Positions 49,690-62,075 are shown, counted from the first letter of the stretch. The stretch is 64,000 bases of DNA from Adiantum capillus-veneris (GCA_014529385.2 CM043965.1:60781433-60845432), one strand, 5' to 3'. Translations and numbers: made by a program. Notes: generated by a model from the sequence alone, not told the origin.

Positions 49690-50263
49690 AGGGGATGATG
49701 ACCATTGCATTGAGCTCCTTCCAGGAAGCTCACCCCCTAACAAGCCTCCTTCTCGAGTCTCTCAAGCTCAACAAGAGGAGATCATGAGGCAAGTACAGGA
49801 ATTGGTAGACAAAGGGATAGTGAGGCCTAGTTCCTCTCCCTTTTTTTCTCCAGTCCTTTTAGTGCAAAAGAAATATGGTACATACCGTATTTGTGTGGAC
49901 TATTGAGCACTAAACCATATCACTATCAAAATTAAATTTCCCGTGCATAGGGTAGAAGATCTGTTTGATAAGCTACAAGGCTCTACCTACTTCAGTAGGA
50001 TTGACCTTAAAAGTGGCTATCATCAAATAAGGATAGTGGATTAAGATATCCTAAAGACCGCGTTTTGCACAATGTTTGGTCTTTATGAATACCTAGTCAT
50101 GCCTTTTGGCTTGACTAATGCACCAGCTACAATCAATCGTCTAATGGAGAAAATTTTTAGACCTTATTGCAAATTCACTGAAGTGTTCTTTGATGATATC
50201 ATATCTACTCCAAGTCTTTGGAGGAACATAAGCAACATCTCCAAGCGATTTTTCAAGCATTGA
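49690..50263 (+). pseudogene. Chromovirus 2 reverse transcriptase, 5' part
   Basis: Translation gives [71 protein letters not shown] and EVFFDDI, that is RT fingers and palm with the catalytic DD. Stops occur at 49904 (TGA after CVDY) and 50042 (TAA), and a frameshift near 50205 moves the rest into another frame. No gag or protease precedes it; the upstream part is replaced by the inverted LTR piece and unassigned sequence. Confidence 0.88.
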
Positions 50264-51231
50264 GGGAGAACAAGCTTTTTTTCAAACAAAAGAAAAGCAA
50301 TTTTTTCCTCCAAGAGATTCAATACCTAGGTCATATTATCTCTCAAGATGGTATCCGTATGGATCCATTTAAGTTAGAGGTAATAAAAGCATGGCCTAAT
50401 CCAAGGAATCTACATGAGCTAAGAAGCTTTATTGGTATGTGCACATACTATAGACGCTCCATAGCAAAATTCTTTCAAATAGCAGGACTACTACATGACT
50501 TAACTAAGAAGAAAATTAAGTATGTATGGACTGCTAAGGAGAAAAATGCTTTTGATAAGCTCAAAGAAAATCTTACCTTCCAACCAGTCCTCATGCTTAC
50601 GGGTCTCTCAAAGCCATTTGAGGTCCAATGTGATGCTTGTGGTGATTGCCTTGGAGCAGTTTTGATTCAAGAAGGGCATGCCATAGCATATGAGAGCAAT
50701 ATCGATGAACAAGTCTTGGGAATTTATGAGAAAGAGCCTTTAGCTGTTCTACATGCCCTAGACACATGGAAGCACTATTTATTGGGGACTCCATTTATTC
50801 TACAAACCGACCACCAAAGTCTCAAGTATTTCATGACGCAAACCAATCTTTTCAACAAACAAATGAGGTGGGAAAATTTTATGTTGCAATTTAATTTCCA
50901 TATTGCTCACATTGCTGGTAAACATAATCAAGTGGCTGATGCACTTTCACAACGACCAAAAGTTAATGTGGTGTCTATAGCTACTCACAATGATCTATCC
51001 TCTATGATAGATGAGTATGCTACTGACCCTGACTTTAGAGACATAATGTTAGCCCTTGCTTTGGGGAAGAAAGAGGAACCATTCACCTTGCAGGATGGTT
51101 ATCTTCTCCATGGCAATAAGCTATGTGTTAACCATTCCCTTTGTGAGAAAGTTATGTATGAGTCCCATCCTCCTCTCTATGCCAGGCATAGAGGTATTCA
51201 ACCTACTCTTCGTATTTCTATTGGCCTATAA
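50218..51231 (+). pseudogene. Chromovirus 2 RT thumb, RNase H and integrase zinc-binding part
   Basis: An open stretch of 337 codons. Residues ~1-60 continue RT (YLGHIISQDGIRMDP). The connection follows (WPNPRNLHELRSFIGMCTYYRR), then RNase H with EVQCDACGDCLGAVLIQ, the YEKEPLAVLHALDTWKHYL helix and LQTDHQSLKY. After HIAGKHNQVADALSQRP, the start of integrase is seen (LLHGNKLCVN...). The RNase H carries its acidic residues (D in QCDA, E in YEKE, D in QTDH). Its first Met is an accident of the frameshift; originally this was one polyprotein with the preceding RT. Confidence 0.9.
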
Positions 51232-51735
51232 TGAAAGTGGAGATACAAGAGTATGTTTCAAAATGTGTAGTATGCCAAAATACCAAGTATGATAGAGGGA
51301 AGCAACCTAGATTACTCCAGCCATTGCCTATCCAAATTCACCATGGGAGAGTATATCCATGGATTTCATCTTTGGTCTATCCAAGGGAACACAGGAATAT
51401 GGACAATAGTCGATAGGTTTAGCAAGCAAGCACACTTTATTCATGTCAAAAAGACTATTAAGGCACACCAAATGGCAACTCTCTTCATATCTCAGATTTT
51501 AAAACACCATGGATTACCAACATCCATCGTGTCAGATAGAGATTCTAGAATGATCAATAACTTCATGAAAGGTCTCTTTGAAAATCTAGGAACAAGATTG
51601 AATTTCTCTTTAGCCTATCACCCACAAATGGATGGCCAAAGTGAGATAGCCAATCTTACGATACTCGATCTACTAAAGACTTATGTTACAGAAGTAGATC
51701 AACGCTCACAATGGGAAAAGTACTTACCTTTGTAG
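51231..51735 (+). pseudogene. Chromovirus 2 integrase core
   Basis: 51231-51300 reads EYVSKCVVCQNTKYDRG, the zinc-binding C-X2-C. A frameshift follows, then 51380-51735 gives WTIVDRFSKQAHFI, IVSDRDSRMINNF and HPQMDGQSEIAN, which hold the D, D and E of the catalytic core. The core is recognisable in full but interrupted. Confidence 0.88.
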
Positions 51736-52097
51736 AGAATGCCAACAATAATATTGTACATACTTCTTCGGGAAAATCACCTTTTGAGATCATTGAAGGA
51801 AGACCTAAAAGTCCCTTGCTACTCAAAGTACATGGGAAGATCTTTGCTACCGATGAGTATAGCTGTGACCTACAAGAATCTTTTCAAAAGATTAAAGAGG
51901 CTATATCCATCTCTCAACAAAGGCAAAAAGCTGCTGCTGACAAGCACAGAAGGGCTTTAACATTCAAAGAAAATGATTGGGTCTTACTTAAGTTTCCTAA
52001 GGCTCGATTAAGACAAACGACGGGCAAAAATCTTATGGGCCATCAAAAGTATTATGCTAAGCTAGCAAAAGATACTATGCTCCTTTCCAAATCTTGA
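51711..52097 (+). pseudogene. Chromovirus 2 integrase carboxy-terminal region
   Basis: It contains SGKSPFEIIEGRPKSPL, a helical SQQRQKAAADKHRR stretch and FKENDWVLLKFPKARL, the usual order after the integrase core in chromoviruses. It lies in another frame than the core. Confidence 0.85.
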
Positions 52098-52423
52098 AGC
52101 CTATCAATGAGACGGCCTACCAACTCAAGTTGCCCAACCATTGGCTCATACACAATGCTTTTCATGTGAGCCTATTCAAGCCCTACAAAGGAGATCCACC
52201 AAGTGAACCAATTATTGAAGACCCTCCCAAAGTTGAAGACCAAGAAGAGGTGCTACAACCCGAAGCTATTCTTCGACATGAAGGCAAGGTACTACTACAT
52301 GGTAATATTATCCAACGGTATCTTATTAAGCTCAAAAAGTATCCTTTTGAAGATGGTAGATGGATGCAAGGAATACAGTTTAAGGATAGTATGAACGTTG
52401 TCAATGCTTACAATGCTACATAA
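52094..52423 (+). pseudogene. Chromovirus 2 carboxy-terminal tail with chromodomain-like end
   Basis: LPNHWLIHNAFHVSLFKPYKG is the conserved end of the integrase region. After an acidic linker, PEAILRHEGKVLLHGNIIQRYLIKLKKYPFEDGRWM matches the layout of a chromodomain (E-x-IL, RYLIK-K-YP, W). Such domains steer integration into particular chromatin. The TAA at 52421 may be the natural end of the polyprotein. Confidence 0.8.
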
Positions 52424-52788
52424 GAGTAAGCAAATGTATAAATTTATTTTAAATGAACCATGTTTTTGTCTTATACGACTAGTTCTCTTTTTAATCGTGC
52501 ACAAATTTAAATAGTATGCATGCTTAGAATCATGTTTGTGATGATGACGTCTCTCAAACACCAAGTAGAATTTGTCACTCTACTTTGGAAGAATGAAATG
52601 GACTAAAGAACATACATGCTTGCAACAGCTATGTCTCCCAAGCACCAAATGGATTGGTCATCCATCTTCGAAAGATGTCGTAGGGTAAAAAGGGATCCTC
52701 TACCCGCTAAGTAAGATTGACTAATGACTAAGGCTTTATCTCTTCTACCTCATAGTTGAGGATGACTATGATTTCAAGCGAGAGGTAA

Positions 52789-53650
52789 TGTCATAAAATC
52801 AAATATCTAACCAAACCAAATGATTTTCTCATATTAAACTGATCATTTAATGTGGGAGAATAAACAGGACCAAGGGTTAAGATATAGACATGTGCTTATA
52901 GATCTATCTCAACACGGGGCCAATAGTAAAGGGGCCCAAATGAGAGATGGTCTATCAAAGAGCAAGGCTAACCAATGGAGCATAAAGACCTTAGGGTTAG
53001 CTTCATTGAAGACCTCCAATAGTAAGTGTAAAAGTCCTTTGACCTTAGGTAAGCTAGGGCTGAGCTTGAGGTGGGAACCCAGCCCAAGCTTAAGGCGCTT
53101 GATGTGCTTGATGACTAAGGTGCTTGAGGTACCTGATTACTGAGATGCTTGTCATGCTTGAGATGCTAGGGTTGTACTTAAGGTAGGAACCTGGCCCAAG
53201 CTTGAGGGGCTTAAGGGCCAAGCTTGTGGTGGGAACTGGGTCTAAAGTTGAGTGGCTTGAGGTGTGCAAAAGTCACACTAATCCCTACAAGGAGGGGGCG
53301 AGCCCTACAAGAGGGGGGATGAGAGAGAAGACACGTACACACTCAGACAAGGCATACTTGGTACAAAGAAAGCAAAAGGGACACTTGTCAAGTTCCTCCT
53401 CATGTTGCCCTCATGGTGTGCGTGAAGCCTATTGGTTGGCCACCCAAGGGGTCCAATGATAATTTAGAAGATTTAATTGGTTTTACATTTATCAAGTCCT
53501 CTCTCTCAAATGGGAAAGGGGGACACTTGTCCCAAGGCTACCCTTGTTATTTGATTTACCTCCTGCTTGCGATTGGCTAGGCCTAGAGGGGTCCAATGAG
53601 CTTCAAGCATGAGCTACAAGGGGGGGTCGACCAAGGAAGCTAGGGGCATG
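52789..53650 (+). repeat. Probable chromovirus 2 3' LTR (end not set)
   Basis: TGTCATAAAATC follows a purine-rich AAGCGAGAGG 366 bp after the stop of the polyprotein, the expected place for the LTR. Inside lie the 113-bp arm shared with 49563-49675, loosely repeated TTGAGGTG/GGGAACC text (53060-53250) and two similar GGACACTTGT...GGGGTCCAATGA blocks (53388-53458, 53521-53600). No second LTR is found, so the right end is open. Confidence 0.5.
52966..53078 (+). repeat. Inverted repeat arm inside the chromovirus 2 LTR
   Basis: Partner of 49563-49675 on the other strand, 113 bp on both sides. Confidence 0.88.
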
Positions 53651-53666
53651 ATTGGGGGTATACTCT

Positions 53667-53668
<2 letters not shown>

Positions 53669-53753
<85 letters not shown>
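53669..53753. repeat. (CA)n microsatellite, ~85 bp
   Basis: Pure CA tract. Confidence 0.98.
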
Positions 53754-53755
<2 letters not shown>

Positions 53756-54577
53756 ATTGTGTGAAGTGCAAAGTGCAAGAGCTCCCTCTCCTTCTCTAAG
53801 CAAGTAGAGAGGCTGAGAGCCTACACCAACACTCTTGGCTATGGAATGCAAATCCAACCATGAGCCATGCTTCAATGCTTAAGCTTTCCATCTTCTCCAT
53901 CTTCGTTACTATGCTATTATGTATGCTAGCAAGAAGAGTGATGATAAGTGAGGAAGTAATTCTTTCTCCTATGAAATGTTTCTTCTATCACTTTCCTACC
54001 CTCATTCCCTGCTAGCTCTCTCCACCTTCGAAGGTGTTTGAGGTCTTGGGACTGAGGCTTGGGATAGTTAATGCTTTCCTCAAAGTTTACGTTATGCTCA
54101 TGATGCATGAAGCTTTCCATCTTCATTGCATCACCTAGGTCACAAGGAACACAAAGATTGTATTGTAACAAGTCTCTCTTGATGGGAGAAATCATAATAC
54201 AAATGCCTATCGGAGGGGGCCTGAAAACGTTGGCACTGAACACTGATGGTACTTTCTGGAAACGCCAAGCCTTGTTGAGGGTTCTTGCTTGAGAAGAAAC
54301 TATAGAGGGCCTGCTACAGGTTCTACCTGTGCTCTCTTGATTTCTTCTGCTCTACTGAGTGACTGTCAGTTTTCTTTTATATTAACTTAGCAAATTTGCC
54401 CTACCCAGTTTCCCAACAAGGTCGCTTATTAATAATAAGTGAAAAATGGCTAAAATAGGGAAAAAAGGTTCTGTGCACTGAAAAATGCTCCTGATGGCTA
54501 TTGACTGTAACGCGGATGATCATGCTGTGTGCAACCAAAGGAAATGCAACTACTTAAGTGTGTCGGCTCCACATAAA
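53754..54577. other. Unassigned, non-coding
   Basis: No domain, RNA or repeat boundary recognised. Confidence 0.4.
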
Positions 54578-55060
54578 TCCGGTCCTCAACTGTTGTTATG
54601 TTCTCTAAATTCTCTCCCTTGCAAAAGTATTGTTCATGCCAAGTTAACTAAATTCTATGTTTATGTTGCTACCATCAATTATGGTCACCCGCTATGCTCA
54701 CAAAGTAGTTTCACAAAAGTACTCTCTCTAATTTCCGCTACTCTCAAATTAATAGGCCAATTCCATTACATAGAGAGTCTGCTGATGCCCTTGATCCACA
54801 ATTTGGATCACATGGATCCGGTCCTCAACTGTTGTTATGTTCTCTAAATTCTCTCCCTTGCAAAAGCATTGTTTATGCCAATTTAACTAACTGCTATGTT
54901 TATGTTGCTACCATCAATTATGGTCACCCGCTATGCTCACAAAGTAGTTTCACAAAAGTACTCTCTCTAATTTCCGCTACTCTCAAATTAATAGGCCAAT
55001 TCCATTACATAGAGAGTCTGCTGATGCCCTTAATCCACAATTTTTTTGAATTTGGATCAC
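54578..55060. repeat. Tandem duplication, period 239 bp
   Basis: GGTCCTCAACTGTTG starts at 54581 and again at 54820. The two copies are almost the same up to CTGATGCCCTT.ATCCACAATTT, the second with a longer T-run at 55041. Open frames across it reflect low stop density rather than a gene. Confidence 0.93.
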
Positions 55061-55426
55061 TTTTGAGGTCTCTACCATCAAATTTTCACAAATTTTGCCC
55101 ATTTTTGCCAATATATGGTTTTCACCCTTTTTTCCCTCAATCTTTTAGCCCAAATTTGATGGTGCTAGTTTCTACTTACCCTACTCCTAAGTACTGAAAT
55201 AAACATGAAACAAAAACAAAAAAAATGGTACAAAATAAAGTCAAAATGGCAAACAAAACAACACTTTGAAAGCATAAAGAGAATCAAAGAATGGAATTCT
55301 TTTGGCTATCTCACTCACAACAAGAAAGGAATCGCTGAGTTTCTCTCTCCTGCTACACGAGCGTTCAATATGCATTGTTGCAGTCAAGATGAAATGGTTG
55401 ATTCAAGATCAAGTTCTCTATCTCTC

Positions 55427-55461
<35 letters not shown>

Positions 55462-55619
55462 TTCAAATTCAAACAAGCAGAGGGGGGCAATTTTACTTCA
55501 AAACAAGACAATAATTCATTAAGGACAGGGAGAAAAAGTTCAATCTCAGATCAGACTACATCATAGAGCACTCTACATCTTTTAGTGTGGAGATATCCTC
55601 AACCTTTAACAACATAGCC
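55061..55619. other. Unassigned, with a (TG)n(CG)n microsatellite
   Basis: A TG tract passing into CG repeats lies at 55427-55460. Nothing coding is seen. Confidence 0.6.
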
Positions 55620-56094
55620 TAGAATGAGCTGGTCTCTTCAGTTATCTATTCCAATGTTGGGTTAAGAGTTAGTTCTCAATTCATAGAAAAACTTAGACCA
55701 TAGATTGGACAAATATGCTGACACTGGGATGGAACTGGAATAGTAAGTGAACTAGAAATGACATATAAACTGGAACTAAATTATATTCAAAATCAACTAC
55801 AACTAGAATAGAGTACAATGTGATCCAAATGATTGCTCTAAGCTTATAAGAAAAAGAGTAAAAGAGCACAATACAATAATGTCAAAGTCTCTCAAGACAA
55901 CTCCAAGACATTATCCAAAGTATTCTCCATAAAATGAAGTAATGGCCCCTATTTATAGGTGCCAGACTGGGTTTTGGGTTGATTGCCCATGGCTCACTAT
56001 CCACTATGCAGTTACTACAGTAACTAGCTTGGTAATTATGAATTCAACCGCCAGTCTCAGAACTCCTGCCTAGGGATTGTTCCCACCGTCTACA
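55620..56094 (-). repeat. OTA gypsy 3' LTR
   Basis: It matches 62076-62545 along its length. Directly upstream on the minus strand lies AAAGAAAGGAAA (56095-56106), a polypurine tract. Confidence 0.88.
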
Positions 56095-56106
56095 TTTCCT
56101 TTCTTT
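56095..56106 (-). other. Polypurine tract (OTA gypsy)
   Basis: The minus strand reads AAAGAAAGGAAA next to the LTR start TGTAGACGG. Confidence 0.75.
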
Positions 56107-56451
56107 GAATTTTGAAATATTTTCAAAATTTCCAATGGTTGATATTTGACAGTATGAAACAAGTTCAGAGGCTTTTCGTCAGAGTCTGCACTAATCTCTG
56201 GAATTGGTGCTATTGAAGTTGCATCTATCCTAGGGTAATATAGTTTGATCTTAGTGCCATTATAGGCTCTTGGCAACAATAACCATGATAGATCCTTTAG
56301 TCGTACTATTCCATTTGAAAAGACCCAATCAATCTCATAAGGTTTTGAATAAGCTATTTTTAGATTTGATTTCTTTCGGGCCTAGCTTAGACCAATATAG
56401 CAACACTAAGTCCCCTTGCTTAAACTCCCTGACCTTGATCTTGTTGTCATG
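56107..56451 (-). pseudogene. Integrase carboxy-terminal end of the OTA gypsy element
   Basis: AYNGTKIKLYYPR near 56230-56270 is shared with the array units (10797-10860). It is followed by an acidic stretch up to the polypurine tract. The frame is broken. Confidence 0.6.
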
Positions 56452-57230
56452 TCAGTGCTTCCTACATTGCTGAACTACTTCTTGTTCCAGAATATCACAT
56501 TGCCTAATTTCATTGAGATGAAATAATTCATCTAAGCATTTCTTGAGAATTGTGTTGAAGTCCATACCATGTTCCAGCACTAACGTTAGACTTGGAATTG
56601 CAAACTCCATGAGAACCACTGCCTCTATGCCATAAACCATTCTGAAGTGTTTCATGCTTGAGGTAACCTTGTAGGCAGCTCTATAAGCCCATAATTATGT
56701 CTAAAGCTTTGCATCCCACTGATGTGGCTCTTTCTAGACTATCTTTGTTGAAATTCTCTTTATGGTTTTGTTATTGCTTTCTGGTTGGCCATTGCACTTG
56801 GGATAGTATGGCATGGATTTGCGATGCTTAATTGAATATAGCTTAGTCAATATCTAAAATGTTTCATTCATAAAGTGTGTACCTTGATATGAGACTATCT
56901 TCATGGGACATCCATATCTACAAATGATATTCGCTTACAAAAATAATACTATTGATTTTGTAGTGTTATTAACTAGTGCTTTGGCTTCAACTCACTTGCT
57001 CACATAGCATGTAGCCATTATGATATAGCTATTCTTCCTAGGAGTGATCTTCTTAAATGGACCCAAGAATAATAATCCCCACTTCATGAACACTCCTAGT
57101 GGTTTTACTAGAGTCAAAGGTGTCATGTCAGCTATTATCAGTCTTCCCATCCATAGACAAATATCAAAGGTTTTGCAAAATGGTATGTCATCTACCATCC
57201 TGCCACTATAGTCTCACTTGATAGATTTTC
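56452..57230 (-). pseudogene. OTA gypsy integrase, decayed
   Basis: FCKTFDICLWMGR (57130-57175) is the C-X2-C zinc part with one Cys changed to Phe. KWGLLFLGPFKK and YIIMATCYVSK form the core start, the catalytic Asp of WGxDFxGP being lost. MVYGIEAVVLMEFAIPSL at 56580-56640 matches the carboxy-terminal region. Stops separate the pieces. This copy keeps the short stretch deleted in the array units. Confidence 0.8.
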
Positions 57231-57960
57231 TTGTAAGTAATATCAATGGAGAAGTGGCCACTTGCATCCCCAATATGAGCCTCTATGATAACCTGAATTC
57301 TCCCTTGCATATGCACACATCTGCAAAGTAACCCACATCAATACCTAATCTGTACAAAGCACCTCCAATGGTGGTGAACTTCAAACTCTTTGTTTGCTTG
57401 GGACCAATCTTTTGGAAAATTTCCAAATTGAAGGAATTCATACACATCTTGCCATTTGAGATATGGTCCTTCAATTGTGCTGCAGGCTGAAATAGCTCGA
57501 CATCTACTAGTTCATCTCTCAATAATGTATTGAAGATGCCCTCTATATTTCTTAACAAAAAATCCACACCACAAGTGTGTTTCCTGGCTTATGAAAGATA
57601 TTAAATTCAAGTTTCATCAGAAACATCATCCATCTGCCTTGAATGATCACTTTGTTGAAAAAAAAGATAAGTGTCTAATGATCAACATAGAAGTGAAATA
57701 ATTTTCCCAACAAGTAGTGTCTAAACTTTGTGGCACTAAAAACCACTTCTAGTGCTTATCCCTCTGTAGTGGAGCATCCATGTTTAGCTAAATTAAATCG
57801 GCAATTGTCGAAGTAGACTAGATAGTCCATTTTTCCATCAGGCAGGGCTAGTATAGCTCCCATTGGCATTCTCGATGCATCCACATGCACATGGAAAATT
57901 ATATCCCAGTCTGGTTGGAAAAAGACTGGCATCCTGTTGATCGCCTCCTTTAAGCATTGA
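57231..57960 (-). pseudogene. OTA gypsy RNase H, decayed
   Basis: Minus-strand pieces correspond to RNase H and the following spacer, including the 57283-57567 stretch that matches LLRDELADAKL of the array. An SARVDASG-like strand near 57880 and a GALxxVxFSAT-like helix near 57730 are recognisable only by position. Confidence 0.6.
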
Positions 57961-58793
57961 AGCTTTGTTCACACTTTTGGGTCCAAGTGAGATTCGTTCC
58001 TTTCTTGGTTAATTCATATACAATAAGTGCCTTACCTGCAAACATGTGGATAAATCAACGATAAAAATTGGCATGTCCTAGGAAAGAACTTGGTTCAAAT
58101 GTATTTGTTGGTGCCCAGGCTTGTTGAGCACACTTAATCTTATCATTGGCCATATCAATGTTGTTCTAGAGACAATACATCCCAGAGCTGTCGTTTACAT
58201 ACCATGAAAACTAATTTAAAACGATTCAATCGGATCCTCTTTCCTTGGAATCTCTCAAAAACCATTTCCAAGTAGAGTAGATGCATTTTCTCCTCACTAG
58301 AAGATAGTGAAATCATCCATAAATATTACCAACAACTTGTACAAGAATTCAATAATATACTTCCATCATACACTGTTGAAACGTGACTGGAGCATTACAA
58401 AATTTGATTTATAAATGATCCCCATTTAGTGATGAACGTGGTTTTGGTGTGATCTTCAATTGATTGTAGCCACTATAACCATCCATAAAGCTATATATTG
58501 TGTGGTTGGTTATTTCGTCTAGTCATGTATCAATAAATGGGAGTGGAAAAGGATCTTTGATAGTTTGAGCATTTAGCTTCCTAGAGTCTATACGTACCCC
58601 TAACTTCACATTTTTCTTAGGAACCACTAAAATTGGGAAGATCCAATCAATGCTCACAACCTTAGTAATAATGAACACTACCTTCAAGAGATTTTAAATC
58701 TCTTCCTTGACCTTTTTAATTAGCATCATTGGGATTCATTCTGTATCTCAACAATTTGACTAGTCTAGCATCAAGATTTAGTGGTATCATGTG
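57961..58793 (-). pseudogene. OTA gypsy reverse transcriptase core, decayed
   Basis: TTFITKWGSF (58410-58440) and the following palm region parallel 8820-8990 of the array, with several frameshifts and stops. Confidence 0.68.
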
Positions 58794-59291
58794 TTAACAC
58801 ACTTCAAGATCAACGCCTTTCAGGTTGGTGTGTTCCCATGCAAATAAATCTTTATATTTTTCAAATAAAGATATGGCCTTTTCCTTAATCTCCGGCTTTT
58901 GATGTTTGTGGAACTTGACCATCTTAGGGTTCTCATCTATGGCAAGATTCCATTTTTCCACCTCCTGATCATTTGGGAAACACCAATTGGGACCCCCTTC
59001 TTTTCGTTTGGCCAGTGATTCTACTTCCTTTTCCATACAAATACTTCTTGTGTGTTGATTAAATGGATTGCCGAGCTCTGCCAGTCGAGGCTCCATCTCT
59101 GTTATTCTAGAAGTTTGATTTGAATTCTCTTGACTCGGCTCTACTATTGGCTTGAATTCAAACTTCTCTTGATCTAACTTTTCTTGTGTATGCCCATCTA
59201 GCTGAATTGTTATTTCCCCATTGTGTGATTCTATGAACTGGGTACTGCTTCTTCTACTGCTCAGCTTATTCTTTGTCCATAACCATGGCAA
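58794..59291 (-). pseudogene. OTA gypsy linker and RT entry
   Basis: A 165-codon open piece. Its end reads ISLFEKYKDLFAWEHTNLKGVD, the conserved lead into RT of this clade (x-DLFAW-x-x-x-x-L-x-G-I-D). The front is a charged linker between protease and RT without a recognised domain. Confidence 0.72.
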
Positions 59292-59448
59292 TTAAATCTA
59301 TATTTGTAAGAGGACAGCTATTCATTGAAGCTAACATCCATTCAACTTTCTTGGTGCCGTATTTCTTACAAATCTCCTCAAGTATTAGAGCCTTTTTCTA
59401 GCTTCTTGTATTGTCTGTCTTGATCTGGATTCACCTATCCCAAGATTG

Positions 59449-59963
59449 TCACTGTTTGGAAGTTTGGAGCCATGGGCTACCTAGAAGCATTCCATATGCA
59501 CCTTGGACATCCAAAACTAGGAAGATGGTTTTAAATTTTTTCTTACCAACCCTAATTTTCATATTCTCAACTAGCTTTGTGGCATGGACTATCCTATGAT
59601 CAGCCATTTGTACCTTGAATGGTGCTAGTTTTAAATCATGAATCCCCAATTTTTATCGTAGATGCTCTTCAAAGATATTTTAACTCTAGCTGTCCCATCC
59701 AATATTACTCCCAATAATGGTTTCCAATGCTTTTTAGACTTTATAATTGACTTGAATAATTGGAACTTCATCATCTTGTATGGTATGAGGTCCACTTCTT
59801 GTGCTTTAGCTTCTACCCTCCTCTTTTGTCTGATGAACTTTGGAGCTTCATGTAATGTGTGTCTGATGTCATCTATCTCTACTGTCAACTTTTGGATTCT
59901 TTCACAGACCTTCACATATATCTCATCATGTTCATTACCATAACTACAATCCAAACTTGGCAA
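59449..59963 (-). pseudogene. OTA gypsy protease, frameshifted
   Basis: Two overlapping pieces (59631-59963 and 59449-59649) together follow a retropepsin: GVILDGTARVKI with the active-site region changed from D-S/G-G-A to DGT, then MADHRIVHATKLVENMKIRV and GMLLGSPWLQ at the end of the fold. A frameshift near 59640 and the altered active site make it inactive. Confidence 0.75.
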
Positions 59964-59984
59964 TATTTCCTCTATTTGGATTTT

Positions 59985-60600
59985 TTAAAAATCCATTGGG
60001 TTGACTTCCTTTATCTCGTGACTGGCATATGCTATAATGGTCTTTCTAATGGGATCTCCCATCAGCTCAGTACCTCTACCCTCAGTCAAATTTGATTTGA
60101 CTCGTCTCTCCTCTTTGACCAGGATTTTGACCACAACAATCATTGATTCATTCAATTCATCCATTGCATCTTGCTCACCTAACTCCTTGAGTTGTTCCTC
60201 TAGCTGAGCTTCTGAAGGTTGAGGCTGCAGTTTTTGAATCTTCGTAGCATTTGAACATTTTGGCTTTTTTGGCATCTTCTTTGCCAGATTTTTTGTAATC
60301 TTAGCTGTCATCTCGCATTATTTGTGCTATTCATCCACTACTTTCTCCTTGCCTTTGGCCTTCCATGTGGCTCACTATTGCTCCCACTTCTTTGCCTCAG
60401 AAGTCTGCTTTGTCTTAGGTTCTTCTAGAATTTCCTCAATGACTACATCCTTGCTTCTAGTCACTACCCTTGCTGACATTGGTTTGGGTATTTTCCATTC
60501 AGCCCTTCTCGTTTGGCAACATTCAAGCATTGAGCTGAAAAATGGCCATATTTATTGCAAGTATAGAAATTTAGACTCCATTTGCTAGAGTCAACTCTTC
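59985..60600 (-). pseudogene. OTA gypsy gag end with zinc knuckle remnant
   Basis: 60526-60568 reads FYTCNKYGHFSAQC, a CCHC knuckle with the first Cys changed to Phe. 59985-60311 is a Lys/Glu-rich piece with a likely coiled coil (LEEQLKELGEQ), between nucleocapsid and protease. Confidence 0.65.
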
Positions 60601-62075
60601 CTCTATCTCAACTAACACCCCCTTGTTACTTGCCTCTACCCCCTCTAGCACTCATGTTGATCTCGTTTTCTTTAGAGCCACTTTCCCCCTCAATCTTGAT
60701 TGGTTTTAGATTCTTCAATGCTATCATAGAAAAGTCCTTGCCTTTCTTGAAGTAACGAATCCTTTATATCCCACAATTGTTCCATGCATGCCCGTATGCT
60801 TATAATATGTGCATCGATGATTTCTAGATTTGCAATGTGAATACTAGGTTTCTATTTGTTGACTGAAGATCTGGTATTTGCCATCTCAACAATCTATCTA
60901 AAAATTTTGTCCAACTTCTTCATCAAGGACCCCTTCTTTTTACTCTTCGCTTTGTCATCCAAGAAGTTTTCCGATGAACTGGAACTAGAGGTACTCTCTG
61001 ACTCTTTAGTGGTTGTCTCAATGTCACTGGAATTCCCTCTAGTTTTGTGTCCCTTCCCCTTTTTTTTCTTGTACTTCCATTTTCAAAGCTCATTATACCA
61101 GATACTTGTATTTGATTATTGGGGCCATAACCTCCTATTTTGTTAACTTTTTACTTCTGAACTAGCTAAGGAACCAAGCCCTCATTTTCTTTTTGGATGG
61201 CGGTTTGTGAAGCTATTTGGTTAGCTCTTTAATTTTCTCCACATAATTACAAACTTACAATTTTCCTTGTTTGATTTTGTCTAGTTCACATTTAATTTCT
61301 TCATCTCCTCTGTTATCTAAATATTCAAGCTGGAATGCTAAATGATCAGCTTACTGTATGTTTGGAATTGGCAAGATGGATAATGGTAGTACCATTTTCG
61401 AGCTACGTTCTTCAATTTTTGAGTAAAATTGTATCCCTATTATCTTCCATAATGTTGTTGAGCTCAGCATACTGCTCAAAAATGAACATTTGGGTCGTCT
61501 TTCTAGCCCCCTTTGAATACCAGAAAGGCGATTTTTAGATCAATGGATTTTTCCATGGTTATTGGTCTTGTATTTTAAATTTGAGTTATGCTCTCTGGAC
61601 TTCCTACTATATTGATTAGTGTTTGATTTCGACTGTTCAATATCGTACGTTTCAGTAAACTATACTTGGATCTCGTTTGCTTTTAGTCTTCCAATGTCTT
61701 GATTGGTGTCTACCTTTGCTACCTTCACTCTCATGAGTGTACTTTTTGGTTTTGCCCTTAGCCTTCTTCTCAAATTTAGTGGATCGAGAACGCCTCTTCG
61801 CCTTCTCCGATCACTGATGCCTAGACCATGTCGAGTACTGGAAGTCCTCATGCTGATCCAAGTTTTGATCGATCTCATTACTAGTCTCTATGTTAGTGTC
61901 AAAGCCGCACTGCGACTCATTCTGTATTGAGCTGACACATTTTGCATCTTGTGTGAATCTGGTTGATGGCCTTCTACCACAAGGTGGCATGACTGCAAGA
62001 AACTATCCCAAAACCAATTGGAAGAGTGATCCTCTATCAAGAACACTTCATCTCAAGCCACCGTGGTTGCCAAAA
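60601..62075 (-). pseudogene. OTA gypsy gag front and leader, decayed
   Basis: No open frame of useful length. 61660-61878 encodes a basic Arg-rich piece (ISDRRRRRGVL). Just left of the 5' LTR the minus strand reads TTTTGGCAACCACGG (62061-62075), which may be a decayed tRNA-Arg-type primer site. Confidence 0.5.

Noticed and set aside
53603-53875. 90-codon minus-strand frame
   Set aside because: Its centre is a Cys-Val run from the CA microsatellite; the flanks have no recognisable feature.
54485-55197. Two 120-codon frames repeated in tandem
   Set aside because: They follow from the 239-bp duplication and have no domain or known similarity.
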